64,000 nt of DNA. Source: a virus. Below are positions 43,935 to 53,537 of the stretch, one piece after another. A model generated the notes under the pieces. It was not told the origin of the DNA and made no database searches. It saw nothing but the letters and a program-made list of their open reading frames with translations. The stretch is from positions 22,640 through 86,639 of IMG/VR virus record IMGVR_UViG_3300042261_001452. One strand, written 5' to 3'. The stretch's first letter is position 1. Every line of letters starts with the position of its first letter. The position numbers and the translations under genes were made by a program.

Positions 43935-45114
43935 CTAGTTTTTTAATTTGAGATGTAGTAAGTCTAACAATCTTACGACCAAAATTTACATCTAGTTCTA
44001 TATGTGTATCACAAGGAATAATCTGAACAACCTCGCCAATTCTATTATAAACACTTTCCAAGTCAGAATCAATGCATTTTACTTTTGTAGGACTATTTTT
44101 AATAAAATCTTCTATTGTATATTCTGTCTTTACCTCTTCTCTACTTCCATCATCTTCTTTAAAAACCCACATTAAAGGATTCCCACTAAACTGTAGTAGG
44201 AAAGGCTTTTTCTTCTTGCTTGCCATATCTAATCCTACTAGTTTAAATACCTGCTTATCTTTAGTTATATTTGGCAAAGAAATATCATTGGTAGAAAATA
44301 ATATATTCATGTCCTCTAAGAAATAATGCCCTAACCCCTCAACTACTGGTTTCCAAAATTTCTGATAAAATGGTAGTTTATTATAAGGATATATCTTAGA
44401 GTATTTCCCCATTGCTGTTATTCCATTTAAAAACATTTTTTTATTGAAAGAAGCCACTAAAAACTGCTCGCCATCCTCAGAATATAGAATCACTTCATTC
44501 CTATCTGGATTAATTTTGGCAATAAACTCTATCCCACAATTCTCAAGAGATTTACATATTAAATTGGCATATTCTTGCAATACCTCTCCTTTAACATTTG
44601 TATCCTCTGAAATATCATGAACATTAGCAGTCTTTAATATCGACCTATTTTTAAAAGATGCAACCTGAGATAATGGTTCTTCTTGTGTGGGTTCCTCTTG
44701 CCCTTCTAAATCTCCCATTGGTGGAAGATCTGGAACATCTGAAATCTCAGGGGATTCTGGAAGATCTTCTGGCTCTGATTCTTGTTTCTTTAATTCTTCA
44801 AGATCCCTCATTAAAAAATCTTTAAATTTATCATTAGCTAACTCTCTAAAATTCTTAAGTGTTTCTTCTAGCTTGTCTTTATCTTTAAAATCTTCTGACT
44901 TTTTAACCCTTAATAATCCATCTACTGTAGAAACAAGCTCCAGATAGACAGATTCTCTCTCTTCGTCATCTTTAAATCCATTTGTTCTTTTCTTTATTAA
45001 GTCAAAAATATTATCGAAATGATTAGTCAACCTTTCTTCTGCGGAAATATCAGAAATAATAGTTCCATCCTCTGGATCATTACTTTCAGCTATCTTATAC
45101 CAATTATTTAACAT
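43924..45114 (-). CDS. NWYK-leader protein, virion candidate
   Basis: 396 residues. MLNNWYKIAESN carries the NWYK-x-A leader; SQVASFKNRSILKTANVHD near 165-180 holds two more K-x-A-type sites and separates an acidic helical N-terminal part from a C-terminal alpha/beta part (ECNRDEVILYSEDGEQF-like strands, then FGRKIVRLTTSQIKKL). Strong ribosome site AAGGAGTC. Unrecognised. Confidence 0.65.
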   Translation of the reverse strand: MLNNWYKIAESNDPEDGTIISDISAEERLTNHFDNIFDLIKKRTNGFKDDEERESVYLELVSTVDGLLRVKKSEDFKDKDKLEETLKNFRELANDKFKDFLMRDLEELKKQESEPEDLPESPEISDVPDLPPMGDLEGQEEPTQEEPLSQVASFKNRSILKTANVHDISEDTNVKGEVLQEYANLICKSLENCGIEFIAKINPDRNEVILYSEDGEQFLVASFNKKMFLNGITAMGKYSKIYPYNKLPFYQKFWKPVVEGLGHYFLEDMNILFSTNDISLPNITKDKQVFKLVGLDMASKKKKPFLLQFSGNPLMWVFKEDDGSREEVKTEYTIEDFIKNSPTKVKCIDSDLESVYNRIGEVVQIIPCDTHIELDVNFGRKIVRLTTSQIKKLDEI

Positions 45115-45301
45115 TTTTAGACTCCTTTAGAGCTTCTAAGGCTATTTTCTTTGTAGATACCATTTTAGCATCTTTATAAGCTTCCCAAAGATGAGTATAT
45201 GTAGACTTAGTACCGGGAAATAAGTAGAAATCTTTAACAGATTCAAAAGAACCTATAGTAAAAGCATATCTTCCATTAACATTATATAAGGCAAGTTTCA
45301 T
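45104..45301 (-). CDS. Small hypothetical protein
   Basis: 65 residues (MKLALYNVNGRYAFTIGSFE...). No ribosome site precedes ATG 45301, which lies just after the hairpin that ends the reductase gene. Its stop overlaps the NWYK gene start, so the pair is an operon. Unrecognised. Confidence 0.55.
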   Translation of the reverse strand: MKLALYNVNGRYAFTIGSFESVKDFYLFPGTKSTYTHLWEAYKDAKMVSTKKIALEALKESKNVK

Positions 45302-45314
45302 TTGTATAAAAAGT

Positions 45315-45360
45315 AATACGGTATTATTCTATAAATTATTCTATAAAATAATACCGTATT
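45315..45360 (-). terminator. Inverted repeat after ribonucleotide reductase gene
   Basis: 14-bp perfect inverted repeat AATACGGTATTATT/AATAATACCGTATT around an 18-nt AT-rich loop, 20 nt past the reductase stop. The T-run is short, so it may be a terminator or an operator for the next gene. Confidence 0.6.
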
Positions 45361-45379
45361 CCTTGAGTATATTTATTAT

Positions 45380-48007
45380 TTAGCTACAGAATGAAGTTCC
45401 ACAAATAGAACAAGAAACACATCCATCTGCATAAATTAGATCAGTTGATCCACATTTTACACATGTTTTACCACCTGCCTTGCTTCCTTCTCTAATATAT
45501 TTCTTCAAAACTCTTGCAATGGCAGCAGGCAATGAGAAAATATCATCATTAGCCTTACTATACTGCTCTACAATTGTTTCAATAGGAATACCATAACGAA
45601 GCATTAATGATAAGCTTCTAAATAGGTTCTTCTCAATAGGAGTGAATTGCTGTGAAAAATCATCAACTAATACATCGCCTATTTCAAGAGAATATTTACC
45701 TCTAGAAACTCTGGTAATCTTACCTTCTAGATGCTTGGAATCAATCTTAATCTTTAGACTATCCATTTTTCCACCAAAAATTTCATATGGATATCCATTC
45801 TGAATGCCTACGGCAACAATATATTTTTCCTTATTGACTGTTACGCTATATACATCAGCCTTTAATGATAATTCTCTTTTAGGGGCGGCATTATTATGAA
45901 CAATGACATTCTCTCTTGAAAGAGATAACTCCTTTAATTCTGCATCATTAAAGTTTTGAGGATGTATCGCTACTCTTTCATTTTGTAATTTAACTGCTAA
46001 TTCTTTAAATGAAATAGTTGAAACAATTCCATACATCTTACGATCTGGAAAGGCAGAAATACTCTTAACTTCCTTTTCATGAGATAGCATTATAAAATCA
46101 TATACATCTTCTACAGTAGAATTTTCTGGAAGCATATATGTTGTAGAAATAGATGAATCTACCCATTTATTAATTTTAGCCATTAATTCTAACTTATCAA
46201 TATACTTTATTTCAGTAGAACTCTTAAACTCAATTCCTACTTTCGACTTATTCTTTTCAATAAAGTCTACTATTGGTTTACCCTTGCTACCCTGCCAATC
46301 ATCTTGAATTGTATCACTATTCATTGGGATTTCAAGACCGGCCTTTTTAAAAGCATTTCTTACGGCAGAAGGAACATTGAAATAATATAGATATTCATTT
46401 CCTGTCTTCATTCTTGTCCTTTTCCAGAAATAAATCCCGAAAGCAGGTTCTACGCCATACCCTAATACAGATTCAGGGAACATAAGGCTAACAGTTCCAC
46501 TAGGAGGAATTGTAATTAGAGTAACATTTCTTAATGCTGTAAACTCTAACCCTAGCTTCTTCATTCTCTTTATAAATGGAGCCTTTTCTAACTTCTCTCT
46601 ATTAAATAACTTAAATGATCCTCTTTCTTCTCCAAGCTTAATAGAAGACTTATAAAGATGATAAGCATATCTTTCCATAAATTTTTCCATTACTTCGGCA
46701 GACTTATCAGAACCATATGATACATTCTTATTAAATAACCATCCAGCAATATTAGTCACGCCTGCTCCTGTTCTACGAAGATATTCAATAGCAAGTCTTT
46801 GGTGAGGAGTAGCACATGTGGAATATGCCAATTCACATTCATTTACATTGTCTAAGAATCTATTAATTGAAGGTGCTATTATTGCTAGTTCTTTTTCTAA
46901 TTGTTCAAAATCAGTTGAGAATCTTCCGCAGTCCAATGAGGAAAGAACACAAAGGGATTCTCTTGATAAATACTGCTCACTACATGCATTTGTAGAGATA
47001 ATATTTGCGCTAATTGGAGCATCAGGATCATGAACATAGTCGGAATTAGACATCTTTCTGGCAGTATCAATATTTTGAATTCCGGGTTCTGCAAAATCAT
47101 GCATATGCTTTGCAATTAACATCATTAACTTCTTGGCCTTAACAGTCTTCTTAATTACTTCTCCTTTTCTATCACGAATAGCAATATAATAGTAGCCCTT
47201 ATCATCTTTCTTATAATCCATTGTTGTAGAGTGAACATCTACATAAATCTTTTGACCCTTTTTAACCTCTGGAACCTCAAAGGAAAGCTCCCAATCTTCA
47301 TCAGCTTTAACAGCCTCATAAAAATCGTCAGTACAATGAACTGATAGGTTTGCACTCTGAACTTTTGTCGTATCAGACTTTACCTTAATAAATTCTTCAA
47401 TATCAGGATGCTTGCAATTCAAAGAAAATAGTAAAGCAGGGCGTCTACCACACTGACCAACATACTCAGTAATATTATCAATAAATTTCATCCAGTGAAC
47501 TGATCCAGTAGATTTCTTCGCGGAATTAAAAACAGTTGTTCCAGATGGTCTTATCTTAGAAAAGTCTACTCCAATTCCTTGTCTATAAGCAGCAGACTTT
47601 GCAACTGTATAAGCACAATTTTTAAAAATAGCCTCTAAAGAATCCCATTCCTCATTCTCAGTTCCACCACCTAGAGACACAGTAGTACAATTACTAAGCG
47701 AAACATTTCTACCACTACCTGCTCCTTGCATAATGCTTCCAGCAGGGTGCCACCAACCATGATAAATCTCATGGAACCATCTCTTACTCCAATACTCTTT
47801 TAATTCTTTTGTTTTTTCCACAGAAGCAATATAATCACAAACTCTTTTAACAGCTTCTACATAGGTTTCATTTGACTTATCTATTAAAGCATATTTAGAT
47901 TCAAATGCATCAATACTAAATTGATTTCCTTTAAAATGCTGACTGGTTGTTTCATTCTTTACATCTTCAAATACGGTAAACTTATCGGCACCAATAATGT
48001 TATTCAT
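45380..48007 (-). CDS. nrdJ: Adenosylcobalamin-dependent (class II) ribonucleotide reductase
   Basis: 875 residues. Hallmarks: GVDFSKIRPSGTTVFNSAKK, GQCGRRPALLFSLNCKHPDI, NLSVHCTDDFYEAV, the active-site loop ISTNACSEQYLSRESLC near 335-350, and PPSGTVSLMFPESVLGYGVE. A C-terminal zinc-type CVKCGS...CSICGTSFCS ending is typical of class II enzymes that receive electrons from thioredoxin. It makes deoxyribonucleotides for phage replication, with or without oxygen. Ribosome site AAAGGAG. A thioredoxin gene lies 4 kb away. No separate small subunit is seen, as expected. Confidence 0.9.
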   Translation of the reverse strand: MNNIIGADKFTVFEDVKNETTSQHFKGNQFSIDAFESKYALIDKSNETYVEAVKRVCDYIASVEKTKELKEYWSKRWFHEIYHGWWHPAGSIMQGAGSGRNVSLSNCTTVSLGGGTENEEWDSLEAIFKNCAYTVAKSAAYRQGIGVDFSKIRPSGTTVFNSAKKSTGSVHWMKFIDNITEYVGQCGRRPALLFSLNCKHPDIEEFIKVKSDTTKVQSANLSVHCTDDFYEAVKADEDWELSFEVPEVKKGQKIYVDVHSTTMDYKKDDKGYYYIAIRDRKGEVIKKTVKAKKLMMLIAKHMHDFAEPGIQNIDTARKMSNSDYVHDPDAPISANIISTNACSEQYLSRESLCVLSSLDCGRFSTDFEQLEKELAIIAPSINRFLDNVNECELAYSTCATPHQRLAIEYLRRTGAGVTNIAGWLFNKNVSYGSDKSAEVMEKFMERYAYHLYKSSIKLGEERGSFKLFNREKLEKAPFIKRMKKLGLEFTALRNVTLITIPPSGTVSLMFPESVLGYGVEPAFGIYFWKRTRMKTGNEYLYYFNVPSAVRNAFKKAGLEIPMNSDTIQDDWQGSKGKPIVDFIEKNKSKVGIEFKSSTEIKYIDKLELMAKINKWVDSSISTTYMLPENSTVEDVYDFIMLSHEKEVKSISAFPDRKMYGIVSTISFKELAVKLQNERVAIHPQNFNDAELKELSLSRENVIVHNNAAPKRELSLKADVYSVTVNKEKYIVAVGIQNGYPYEIFGGKMDSLKIKIDSKHLEGKITRVSRGKYSLEIGDVLVDDFSQQFTPIEKNLFRSLSLMLRYGIPIETIVEQYSKANDDIFSLPAAIARVLKKYIREGSKAGGKTCVKCGSTDLIYADGCVSCSICGTSFCS

Positions 48008-48028
48008 TTTTAATTCTCCTTTAAACGT

Positions 48029-49129
48029 TTATTTACAAATATCAAGTACAAACACTTCAGAAACATTGGCTAAAAATTTTATTAACTCTTTTTTAAAAGA
48101 TTCTATGTTTTTTATTTCTTTAAAACAATTAGCCTTAATTTTCTTCCCTTGTTTGATTAATCTCTCAATATCTGATTTTTTTTCAATGATTTTCAACTTC
48201 ATTATACAGTCATCAATCTCGTCTGCAACTGTAAATCTCCAAGAATCTTTTTTCACTATATCACTAGCTCTTGCCATTCTTGTGTCATAAATTCCAGCCC
48301 TCTTTCCCAAAGCCTTAATATAATAGCTATGAGTAGTAGAAAGTATCTGGCAATCAGGGAAACACTTCTTCATTGCAGTAACTAAAGCCAAGTGTCTTAG
48401 TCTATCTACATGCATTTCAATATTATCTACCAATATTATTTTAGGAACATAATCTAATGCCAATAAAGTAGAGAAAGATTTAATAATTTTCTTCTCCCCA
48501 TCGCTAGCTTGTCTTACACTAATTGTTTCATAAGGTTTCTTTATTTTAAAATCAAAGACATATGATTCTGAATTAATGGTAAATGGAGTTTTTACAATTT
48601 TTGTTTTAAATCCTGTCACTGCTTCAAAAAGCTCTTGAAACATTGGCCATTTATCTTTTTTAAGTTGAAATTTATTTAATTCTTGATCAAACCTTGCCCA
48701 ATAACAAATTCTATGTAGTAATGTTATATATTCCTTAGGATGATTTTTAATAAATCCAGTTTTATTCATTTCTACTTCGTAATCTCCATTAGAAGTAGAA
48801 ATAGTAGCTTTTATATTAAAATCATCTATCTTCTTATCCTCAATATTTCTAATGCCTCTACTTAAATTATTAACAATTCTGTCTTTTTCATAATTGTCTA
48901 AGCTATTAAAAAGCATAACTATGGCATTCAAAATAGTACTTTTTCCATTTCCATTTGGACCTATAAAACAAATAAAGTCTTTAATGTCTTTCCCATTTGC
49001 AAAATCTAAAGAATAATTATCAAAAACTTTAAAGTTCTTAAAAGAAATATTTTTAATCTTAATTGCCTTCGGAATACTTGATAATTTATCTTCAATATCT
49101 TGGTTCTTTTTAATCACTTGTTCTTCCAT
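48029..49129 (-). CDS. RecF/SMC-like AAA ATPase
   Basis: 366 residues from ATG 49129 (GGAGGAGAAT upstream). ISFKNFKVFDNYSLDF then FICFIGPNGNGKSTILNAI (Walker A) open the domain. ASDGEKKIIKSFSTLLALD (signature-like), KIILVDNIEMHVDRLRH (Walker B with E replaced by N) and QILSTTHSYYI close it. This is the AAA_15/AAA_23 predicted-ATPase type seen in phages and OLD-like systems. The Walker B 'DNIE' keeps a Glu two places later. DNA repair or a defence-related role is possible. Confidence 0.75.
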   Translation of the reverse strand: MEEQVIKKNQDIEDKLSSIPKAIKIKNISFKNFKVFDNYSLDFANGKDIKDFICFIGPNGNGKSTILNAIVMLFNSLDNYEKDRIVNNLSRGIRNIEDKKIDDFNIKATISTSNGDYEVEMNKTGFIKNHPKEYITLLHRICYWARFDQELNKFQLKKDKWPMFQELFEAVTGFKTKIVKTPFTINSESYVFDFKIKKPYETISVRQASDGEKKIIKSFSTLLALDYVPKIILVDNIEMHVDRLRHLALVTAMKKCFPDCQILSTTHSYYIKALGKRAGIYDTRMARASDIVKKDSWRFTVADEIDDCIMKLKIIEKKSDIERLIKQGKKIKANCFKEIKNIESFKKELIKFLANVSEVFVLDICK

Positions 49130-49289
49130 ATTCTCCTCCAACAATTTTCTTTACAGACTCTATGTCTACTGTTTTCCTTCTATTTTCGTATCTTGTTTCA
49201 GGTGGATCTTTCTTCGAGTTTTCTAAATTGATATCTGCGCCGGGAGGTATATATACCGTATAGTCTTTTATTTTTCCTTTATTGTTCAT
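49110..49289 (-). CDS. Small hypothetical protein
   Basis: 59 residues (MNNKGKIKDYTVYIPPGADINLEN...). ATG 49289 follows AAGGATC at good spacing, within the end of the upstream gene; its own end overlaps the ATPase gene start. Three overlapping genes form one operon. Unrecognised. Confidence 0.55.
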   Translation of the reverse strand: MNNKGKIKDYTVYIPPGADINLENSKKDPPETRYENRRKTVDIESVKKIVGGEYGRTSD

Positions 49290-49716
49290 TTTTTTGATCC
49301 TTAATAGCATGTTGTATTTTAAAATCTTCTGTTAATATATCTTGTATCAACGATATGTGGAAAGAAAATGTAACAACTCCACCTTCTATTTTCATTCCAA
49401 ATCTCTTATGAATGCTTTTACTAGCTGCCTCAGTATAATTCTTCTCAGTAGTTAATTTAGACATAAACAATTCTATATTTTCTCTAATTATAAGTTCTCC
49501 CATTAGATCAACTACATAATTAGTAATAAACTCCTTAGTATACTTATAATAATCTTCTATAGATATTAAGTCTCTTAGATTAACACAAAATTGCATATCT
49601 CCATTTTCATTGTAATCATGAGCCGCAATAATTTTAGGCTGTTTTGTCGCCAATATAGTCAAAAGAGCTCTAAAATTAGATCTCTTTTCATTTTTAATAT
49701 CTTCTTTTTTCAACAT
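49279..49716 (-). CDS. Hypothetical protein upstream of ATPase
   Basis: 145 residues from ATG 49716, which has GGAG six nt upstream; an earlier ATG at 49749 overlaps a TATAAT box and is unlikely to be used. Mixed alpha/beta (KIIAAHDYNENGDMQFCVNL, EGGVVTFSFHISLIQDIL). Unrecognised; probably functions with the ATPase encoded next. Confidence 0.6.
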   Translation of the reverse strand: MLKKEDIKNEKRSNFRALLTILATKQPKIIAAHDYNENGDMQFCVNLRDLISIEDYYKYTKEFITNYVVDLMGELIIRENIELFMSKLTTEKNYTEAASKSIHKRFGMKIEGGVVTFSFHISLIQDILTEDFKIQHAIKDQKNEQ

Positions 49717-49824
49717 TTTTTTCTCCAGTTGCTTAATCTCATTATACATCTATTTTTGATAAAAAAATGATAAATCGATTTCACTAATATTCAAATATTT
49801 TTTAAAATGTGCCTTATTTTAAAA

Positions 49825-49836
49825 AAAAGGATTTTC
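49825..49836 (+). promoter_or_regulatory. AGAAGGAWTWT element upstream of papain-like protease
   Basis: Plus strand AAAAAGGATTTTC, about 47 nt before ATG 49883, in the divergent region 49750-49882. Confidence 0.45.
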
Positions 49837-49882
49837 AAATCATTATTTAGAATAAAATAATATATCATTACAGGAGAATAAC

Positions 49883-50746
49883 ATGAGCCAAATTAGAAAA
49901 TATGGATGGAAACCAGATGTACCTGATCAAAGAGATAGAATTTGCAAAATGTCTCTACGCCAAGAACAATTGCCTCCAATTATTGATTTAAGATCTCAAA
50001 TCACCTTTGATCCATATGACCAACTGTCACTAGGGTCATGCACGGCGCAAGGTATAAGTGCTTGTCATCAATTTAACCAAGTAAAACAAAAACTAGATGT
50101 CTTTAATCCTTCAAAGCTCTTTATCTATTTTAATGAAAGAGCTATGGAAGGAACTATTAATGAAGATGCAGGAGCAATGATTCGTGATGGAATTAAATCT
50201 GTTGTCTCTCAAGGAGTATGCTCGGAAGATATGTGGGTTTATTCAGATGATGGTATTAAGTTTAAACAAAAACCACCACGAAATTGCTATGACTCTGCAA
50301 AAAAGCATCAAGCATTAGTTTATGAAAGAGTAGATAATAGAATTATAAATAATATTAAATCAGTATTAGTACAAGGTTATCCAATTGTTTGTGGCATTGC
50401 CCTCTATGAGTCTTTTGAATCTAAAAAAGTCGCCACAACAGGAATAGTGCCTATGCCAGATCCTAATGAAAGAATGCTAGGTGGGCATGCTATTGTCTGT
50501 GTAGGCTATGATGATACAAAACAACATTGGATCATGCGCAATAGTTGGGGATGCAATTGGGGAGATAAAGGATACTTCTATCTGCCTTATGATTATTTAA
50601 CTAATCCAAACCTAGCAGATGATTTTTGGGTTATTAAATTTGTAGAAGATGAAGATATGAATACAGATACAACAACAACTATGACAACCACAGCTAAAAG
50701 AAGAAAAAAGAGTTTCTTTGAATGGCTAATAAGTTTATTCAAATAA
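49883..50746 (+). CDS. Papain-like (C1 family) cysteine peptidase
   Basis: 287 residues. Catalytic Cys in SLGSCTAQGISACHQF near residue 52, His in LGGHAIVCVGYDD near 200 and Asn in WIMRNSWGCNWGDKGYFYL near 220 give a complete papain triad. The N-terminus IRKYGWKPDVPDQRD is a usual bacterial C1 opening; there is no long pro-region or signal peptide. After a Thr-rich linker the protein ends AKRRKKSFFEWLISLFK, a basic amphipathic tail that may touch membrane. It may be an injected or lysis-linked protease. Ribosome site AGGAGAATAAC. Confidence 0.88.
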   Translation: MSQIRKYGWKPDVPDQRDRICKMSLRQEQLPPIIDLRSQITFDPYDQLSLGSCTAQGISACHQFNQVKQKLDVFNPSKLFIYFNERAMEGTINEDAGAMIRDGIKSVVSQGVCSEDMWVYSDDGIKFKQKPPRNCYDSAKKHQALVYERVDNRIINNIKSVLVQGYPIVCGIALYESFESKKVATTGIVPMPDPNERMLGGHAIVCVGYDDTKQHWIMRNSWGCNWGDKGYFYLPYDYLTNPNLADDFWVIKFVEDEDMNTDTTTTMTTTAKRRKKSFFEWLISLFK

Positions 50747-51066
50747 TGAGTAATAATATTTTACATTCTTTCATCAAGCAAACTTATGGTTCTGTTGAAA
50801 ATGCTATTCAACAAAGCCAAGAAGCTGATAAAAGAGAAGCTTTAGAAAAAGAATTTGCAGACATAAGAGAGAAAAAAGCTATTGCTCAAATGTGTACGCC
50901 TATTGATCTCAGTAAGCATTTTCCTGTTCCAACAAGATTATCAAAAAATGAATTGAATAAAAAGACAGAAGTTCACCCCAATTTTAAGAATTATGACCAT
51001 AATTTAGAAACCAATAGAAGTTCCAAGTTAGGACTAATAAGTTTGGAAAATCCTACAGAAGAATAA
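50746..51066 (+). CDS. Hypothetical protein downstream of papain-like protease
   Basis: 106 residues from ATG 50746, which overlaps the protease stop (TAATG); an ATG at 50722 is an alternative start. Charged and helical (NAIQQSQEADKREALEKEF), ending in a Pro/Asn-rich part. Probably coupled to the protease. Unrecognised. Confidence 0.6.
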   Translation: MSNNILHSFIKQTYGSVENAIQQSQEADKREALEKEFADIREKKAIAQMCTPIDLSKHFPVPTRLSKNELNKKTEVHPNFKNYDHNLETNRSSKLGLISLENPTEE

Positions 51067-51076
51067 GGAGTATAAA

Positions 51077-51424
51077 ATGAAGATATTTAAACTAGCCGAT
51101 AACCAATGGTCTGATGAAGGACATGATTCTGTTGAATTACCTGATGCAGAAACTTTTGAAGCTAAACAACAATTAGAGAAAAAAGAGATAGGCGCAACAG
51201 GAGAAACTTTTACAGCCCATGTATTAAGTAAGTTTTTGTCTTCTGGAATTGGACAATCTATCCCTAAAAGTTATTTTACCGCTAATGGATCTGTTGGATG
51301 GTTAAAATTTGATGGAATTATCTATGAAGTAGCGATAAGCCCTGCAAGATGGGGAAATCATTATGACCTATTCAAAAGAGACGAAAGCTCTAATCCTTCT
51401 CCAGCAGATCAAGACGAGATTTAA
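51077..51424 (+). CDS. MKIFKLA-leader protein
   Basis: 115 residues. MKIFKLADNQWSDEGHD is the leader. The remainder (EIGATGETFTAHVLSKFL, SVGWLKFDGIIYEVAISPA) looks like a small alpha/beta domain. Strong ribosome site AAGGAG. It converges with an MKIKISK-leader gene that starts on the other strand; their stops abut. Confidence 0.7.
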   Translation: MKIFKLADNQWSDEGHDSVELPDAETFEAKQQLEKKEIGATGETFTAHVLSKFLSSGIGQSIPKSYFTANGSVGWLKFDGIIYEVAISPARWGNHYDLFKRDESSNPSPADQDEI

Positions 51425-51712
51425 TTATTTTTTTGCTAGAGATTCAATAACGCTCTTAATAGATTCAGCGCCCTTCTTATAAACAACAACGGCTAATAAA
51501 TTGCCATTTAGTGTTACTTGCCAAAATCTACTATTAGGATATCTATCTATTTGAACGTTTGCATTTCCATCCTTTACCCCGTATATATCAAAATCGGGGA
51601 AACTAACTGGTGGAATCTCTTCTGGAAAATCTATTCCCTTTGATGGTTTTTTTGTCCATCCAGCAAGCTTTCCTATATTGTTCCATTGATTTTTAGAGAT
51701 TTTAATTTTCAT
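51425..51712 (-). CDS. MKIKISK-QW leader protein
   Basis: 95 residues. MKIKISKNQWNNIGKLAGW is the second leader type. The rest (NVQIDRYPNSRFWQVTLNGN, LLAVVVYKKGAESIKSVIE) reads like a small beta-sheet domain. Convergent neighbour of the MKIFKLA gene. Unrecognised. Confidence 0.65.
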   Translation of the reverse strand: MKIKISKNQWNNIGKLAGWTKKPSKGIDFPEEIPPVSFPDFDIYGVKDGNANVQIDRYPNSRFWQVTLNGNLLAVVVYKKGAESIKSVIESLAKK

Positions 51713-51717
51713 AATCT

Positions 51718-52053
51718 TTATCCAAATATTTTATAGTTATTAATTATATCATTCCCAATATCTATTAAATCATTAAACTCTTTTAAGTTTTCTGATCTAT
51801 TTTGCTTACATGTTAATTGATGCAACTTTAAAACTTCCACTGATACTAAAACAATCAAATAAACAACTTGAGGAACACTTTCTTTAGTACTTCCATTAAC
51901 TAATAAACCAATATCTCTTGGAAAATCTGGAAAATTAATATCTTTCCAAGGAATACTATTTAGATATGGAATTGCTAGCCCTAAAAACTTTTTCTTAAGA
52001 TCATATCTCTTATCTTTAGTCCCTATATTTCTAGGTTTAGATTTAGCCTTCAT
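51718..52053 (-). CDS. Hypothetical protein near thioredoxin
   Basis: 111 residues from ATG 52053 (an upstream in-frame TTG is less likely). One hydrophobic stretch, VPQVVYLIVLVSVEVLKLHQL, might be a buried helix. A basic N-terminus (KAKSKPRNIGTKDKRYDLKK). It follows the thioredoxin gene by 17 nt. Unrecognised. Confidence 0.55.
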   Translation of the reverse strand: MKAKSKPRNIGTKDKRYDLKKKFLGLAIPYLNSIPWKDINFPDFPRDIGLLVNGSTKESVPQVVYLIVLVSVEVLKLHQLTCKQNRSENLKEFNDLIDIGNDIINNYKIFG

Positions 52054-52070
52054 AAGTATTACCAAATTAA

Positions 52071-52385
52071 CTATATACTAGTTAATTCGGTAATTATATG
52101 ATCTTTCCTTTGTAAACCTATAAGTTTTTTAACTAATATGCCATCTTTAAATATGGCTATTGTAGGAACACTCTTAACTTCTAGACTTTTAGCAATGGAC
52201 TGTTCATCGTCTATATTTATTTTTATAAATTTAGCAATATTGTCTGTTTGCTTTTCTATCTCTTGTAATATTGCTAATTGCATTTTGCATGGCCCACACC
52301 ATGTAGCAGTAAAATCAACCAATGATATTCCTCTTGCAATTTCTTCATTAAAATTAGTAACTGTTTCTTCCTTAATTTCTATCAT
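52071..52385 (-). CDS. trxA: Thioredoxin
   Basis: 104 residues, the normal thioredoxin length. DFTATWCGPCKMQLAIL contains the WCGPC active site; KSVPTIAIFKDG carries the cis-Pro. It would reduce the class II ribonucleotide reductase encoded nearby, which ends in a matching Cys-rich tail. Ribosome site AAGGAG. Confidence 0.93.
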   Translation of the reverse strand: MIEIKEETVTNFNEEIARGISLVDFTATWCGPCKMQLAILQEIEKQTDNIAKFIKINIDDEQSIAKSLEVKSVPTIAIFKDGILVKKLIGLQRKDHIITELTSI

Positions 52386-52510
52386 TCTTTTTTCTCCTTA
52401 ATTAGATAATATATTTCAAAAAAAATTCTTTTCTAACCTATTTTTTCTAAGATTAATTTATACATTTTTTTAAAAAGAAATTACTTTAAAATTTATCTAA
52501 AAAGAAGGAA

Positions 52511-52951
52511 CTAGAAACTCTTTGGGGTTCTATACATTTGACAACTAAGCTGATAATCTTTTGTTCTGCCAAAATTCCTAATAAAACCAAACCGCCTATA
52601 AAACTCTATTAGTCTATTTTTAGAAGTTGTTTCTCCTCTTTCTTTCGAAGCCAAATCTAATTCAATAGTTTTTCCCATCTCATCAGCAATCCTACAAAGC
52701 TCATCCATAAACGTAGTTCCTAATCCTTGCTTTCTCATACCTTTTTCTACTCTTAAATTATGCAATTTAATATTGCCATTATTCAATATAGAAAGATAGC
52801 TATCGACACCTAAAGACTTTTGCAGCCTTTCAAAGTCCTTAATAGGTTTTTCTTCCTTTTCTCTTTTTTGTAAGAGTTGATTTTTTTCTATCTCTTCGCC
52901 CTCAGAAATATCATCAATTGAAAAATTTTCGCATATTCTAATGATCTTCAT
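52511..52951 (-). CDS. GNAT-family acetyltransferase with MKIIRIC leader
   Basis: 146 residues from ATG 52951; the start codon lies inside the end of the upstream gene. MKIIRICENFS is a leader variant. The acetyl-CoA site reads LRVEKGMRKQGLGTTFMDEL (the R-x-x-G-x-G/A pattern is RKQGLG), with RLIEFYRRFGF as the usual C-terminal helix and strand. The substrate is unknown. Confidence 0.8.
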   Translation of the reverse strand: MKIIRICENFSIDDISEGEEIEKNQLLQKREKEEKPIKDFERLQKSLGVDSYLSILNNGNIKLHNLRVEKGMRKQGLGTTFMDELCRIADEMGKTIELDLASKERGETTSKNRLIEFYRRFGFIRNFGRTKDYQLSCQMYRTPKSF

Positions 52952-53537
52952 TTTGTTTGTCCCAAGCAATATCAATTAGCTCATAAATTAATGCCTCTTG
53001 ATATTTACTAAATTTCCATCTCTTATTTATATTTTTATTACACCACTCAATTGGATCAGTCTTTCTTTCTTCGGATACAGCACACCAATCAGCACACATT
53101 TCCGCTATGTCAATGTCTTTCATCTTGGTGGCATCTATCATCTCTTCTGGAGCCTTATCTCTATCTTTTTTATTTATTAGATTAGCCTTTTTATCACAAT
53201 GATACTCTGGATGATGAGAATTATTTTTCATATGGTGTTCAGTTGCGTCATTTGTCTTGTCTTCCATTCCATCTGGATATTTATACTCCTTGCCGTTTGC
53301 TTTGCATTTATAGTTCCATGTCAAATAGATATAGGGAGTATTTTCTGGATCTTCAAATTTGCTCTTGTCATGATTCTCTGCTCTCTCTGTCAATTCATCA
53401 AATTCTCCATTGCCATACTCTTTAATTTTTTGACAATATTTTTTAACAAGAGCAATATGCTTCTTAGTTCTTTGATCAAACCATTCTTTCATCTCCTCAA
53501 TATTGGATTCCTTTTCTGCTATTTTGATTATTTTCAT
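52938..53537 (-). CDS. DUF5662 protein with MKIIKIA leader
   Basis: 199 residues. After MKIIKIAEKESN come the DUF5662 landmarks: HIALVKKYCQKI, ENHDKSKFEDPENTPYIY, TEHHMKNNSHHPEYH and the late ADWCAVSEERK. The His/Asp pairs suggest a metal-binding HD-like helical fold. The family is common in phages and uncharacterised. Good ribosome site (GGGGGAAAT). It overlaps the GNAT gene by 14 nt, so both leader-bearing proteins are co-translated. Confidence 0.75.
   Translation of the reverse strand: MKIIKIAEKESNIEEMKEWFDQRTKKHIALVKKYCQKIKEYGNGEFDELTERAENHDKSKFEDPENTPYIYLTWNYKCKANGKEYKYPDGMEDKTNDATEHHMKNNSHHPEYHCDKKANLINKKDRDKAPEEMIDATKMKDIDIAEMCADWCAVSEERKTDPIEWCNKNINKRWKFSKYQEALIYELIDIAWDKQNEDH

Noticed and set aside
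45315-45360. Attachment site for phage integration
   Set aside because: The 14-bp inverted repeat is placed like a terminator after the reductase gene; no integrase or direct-repeat partner is seen.
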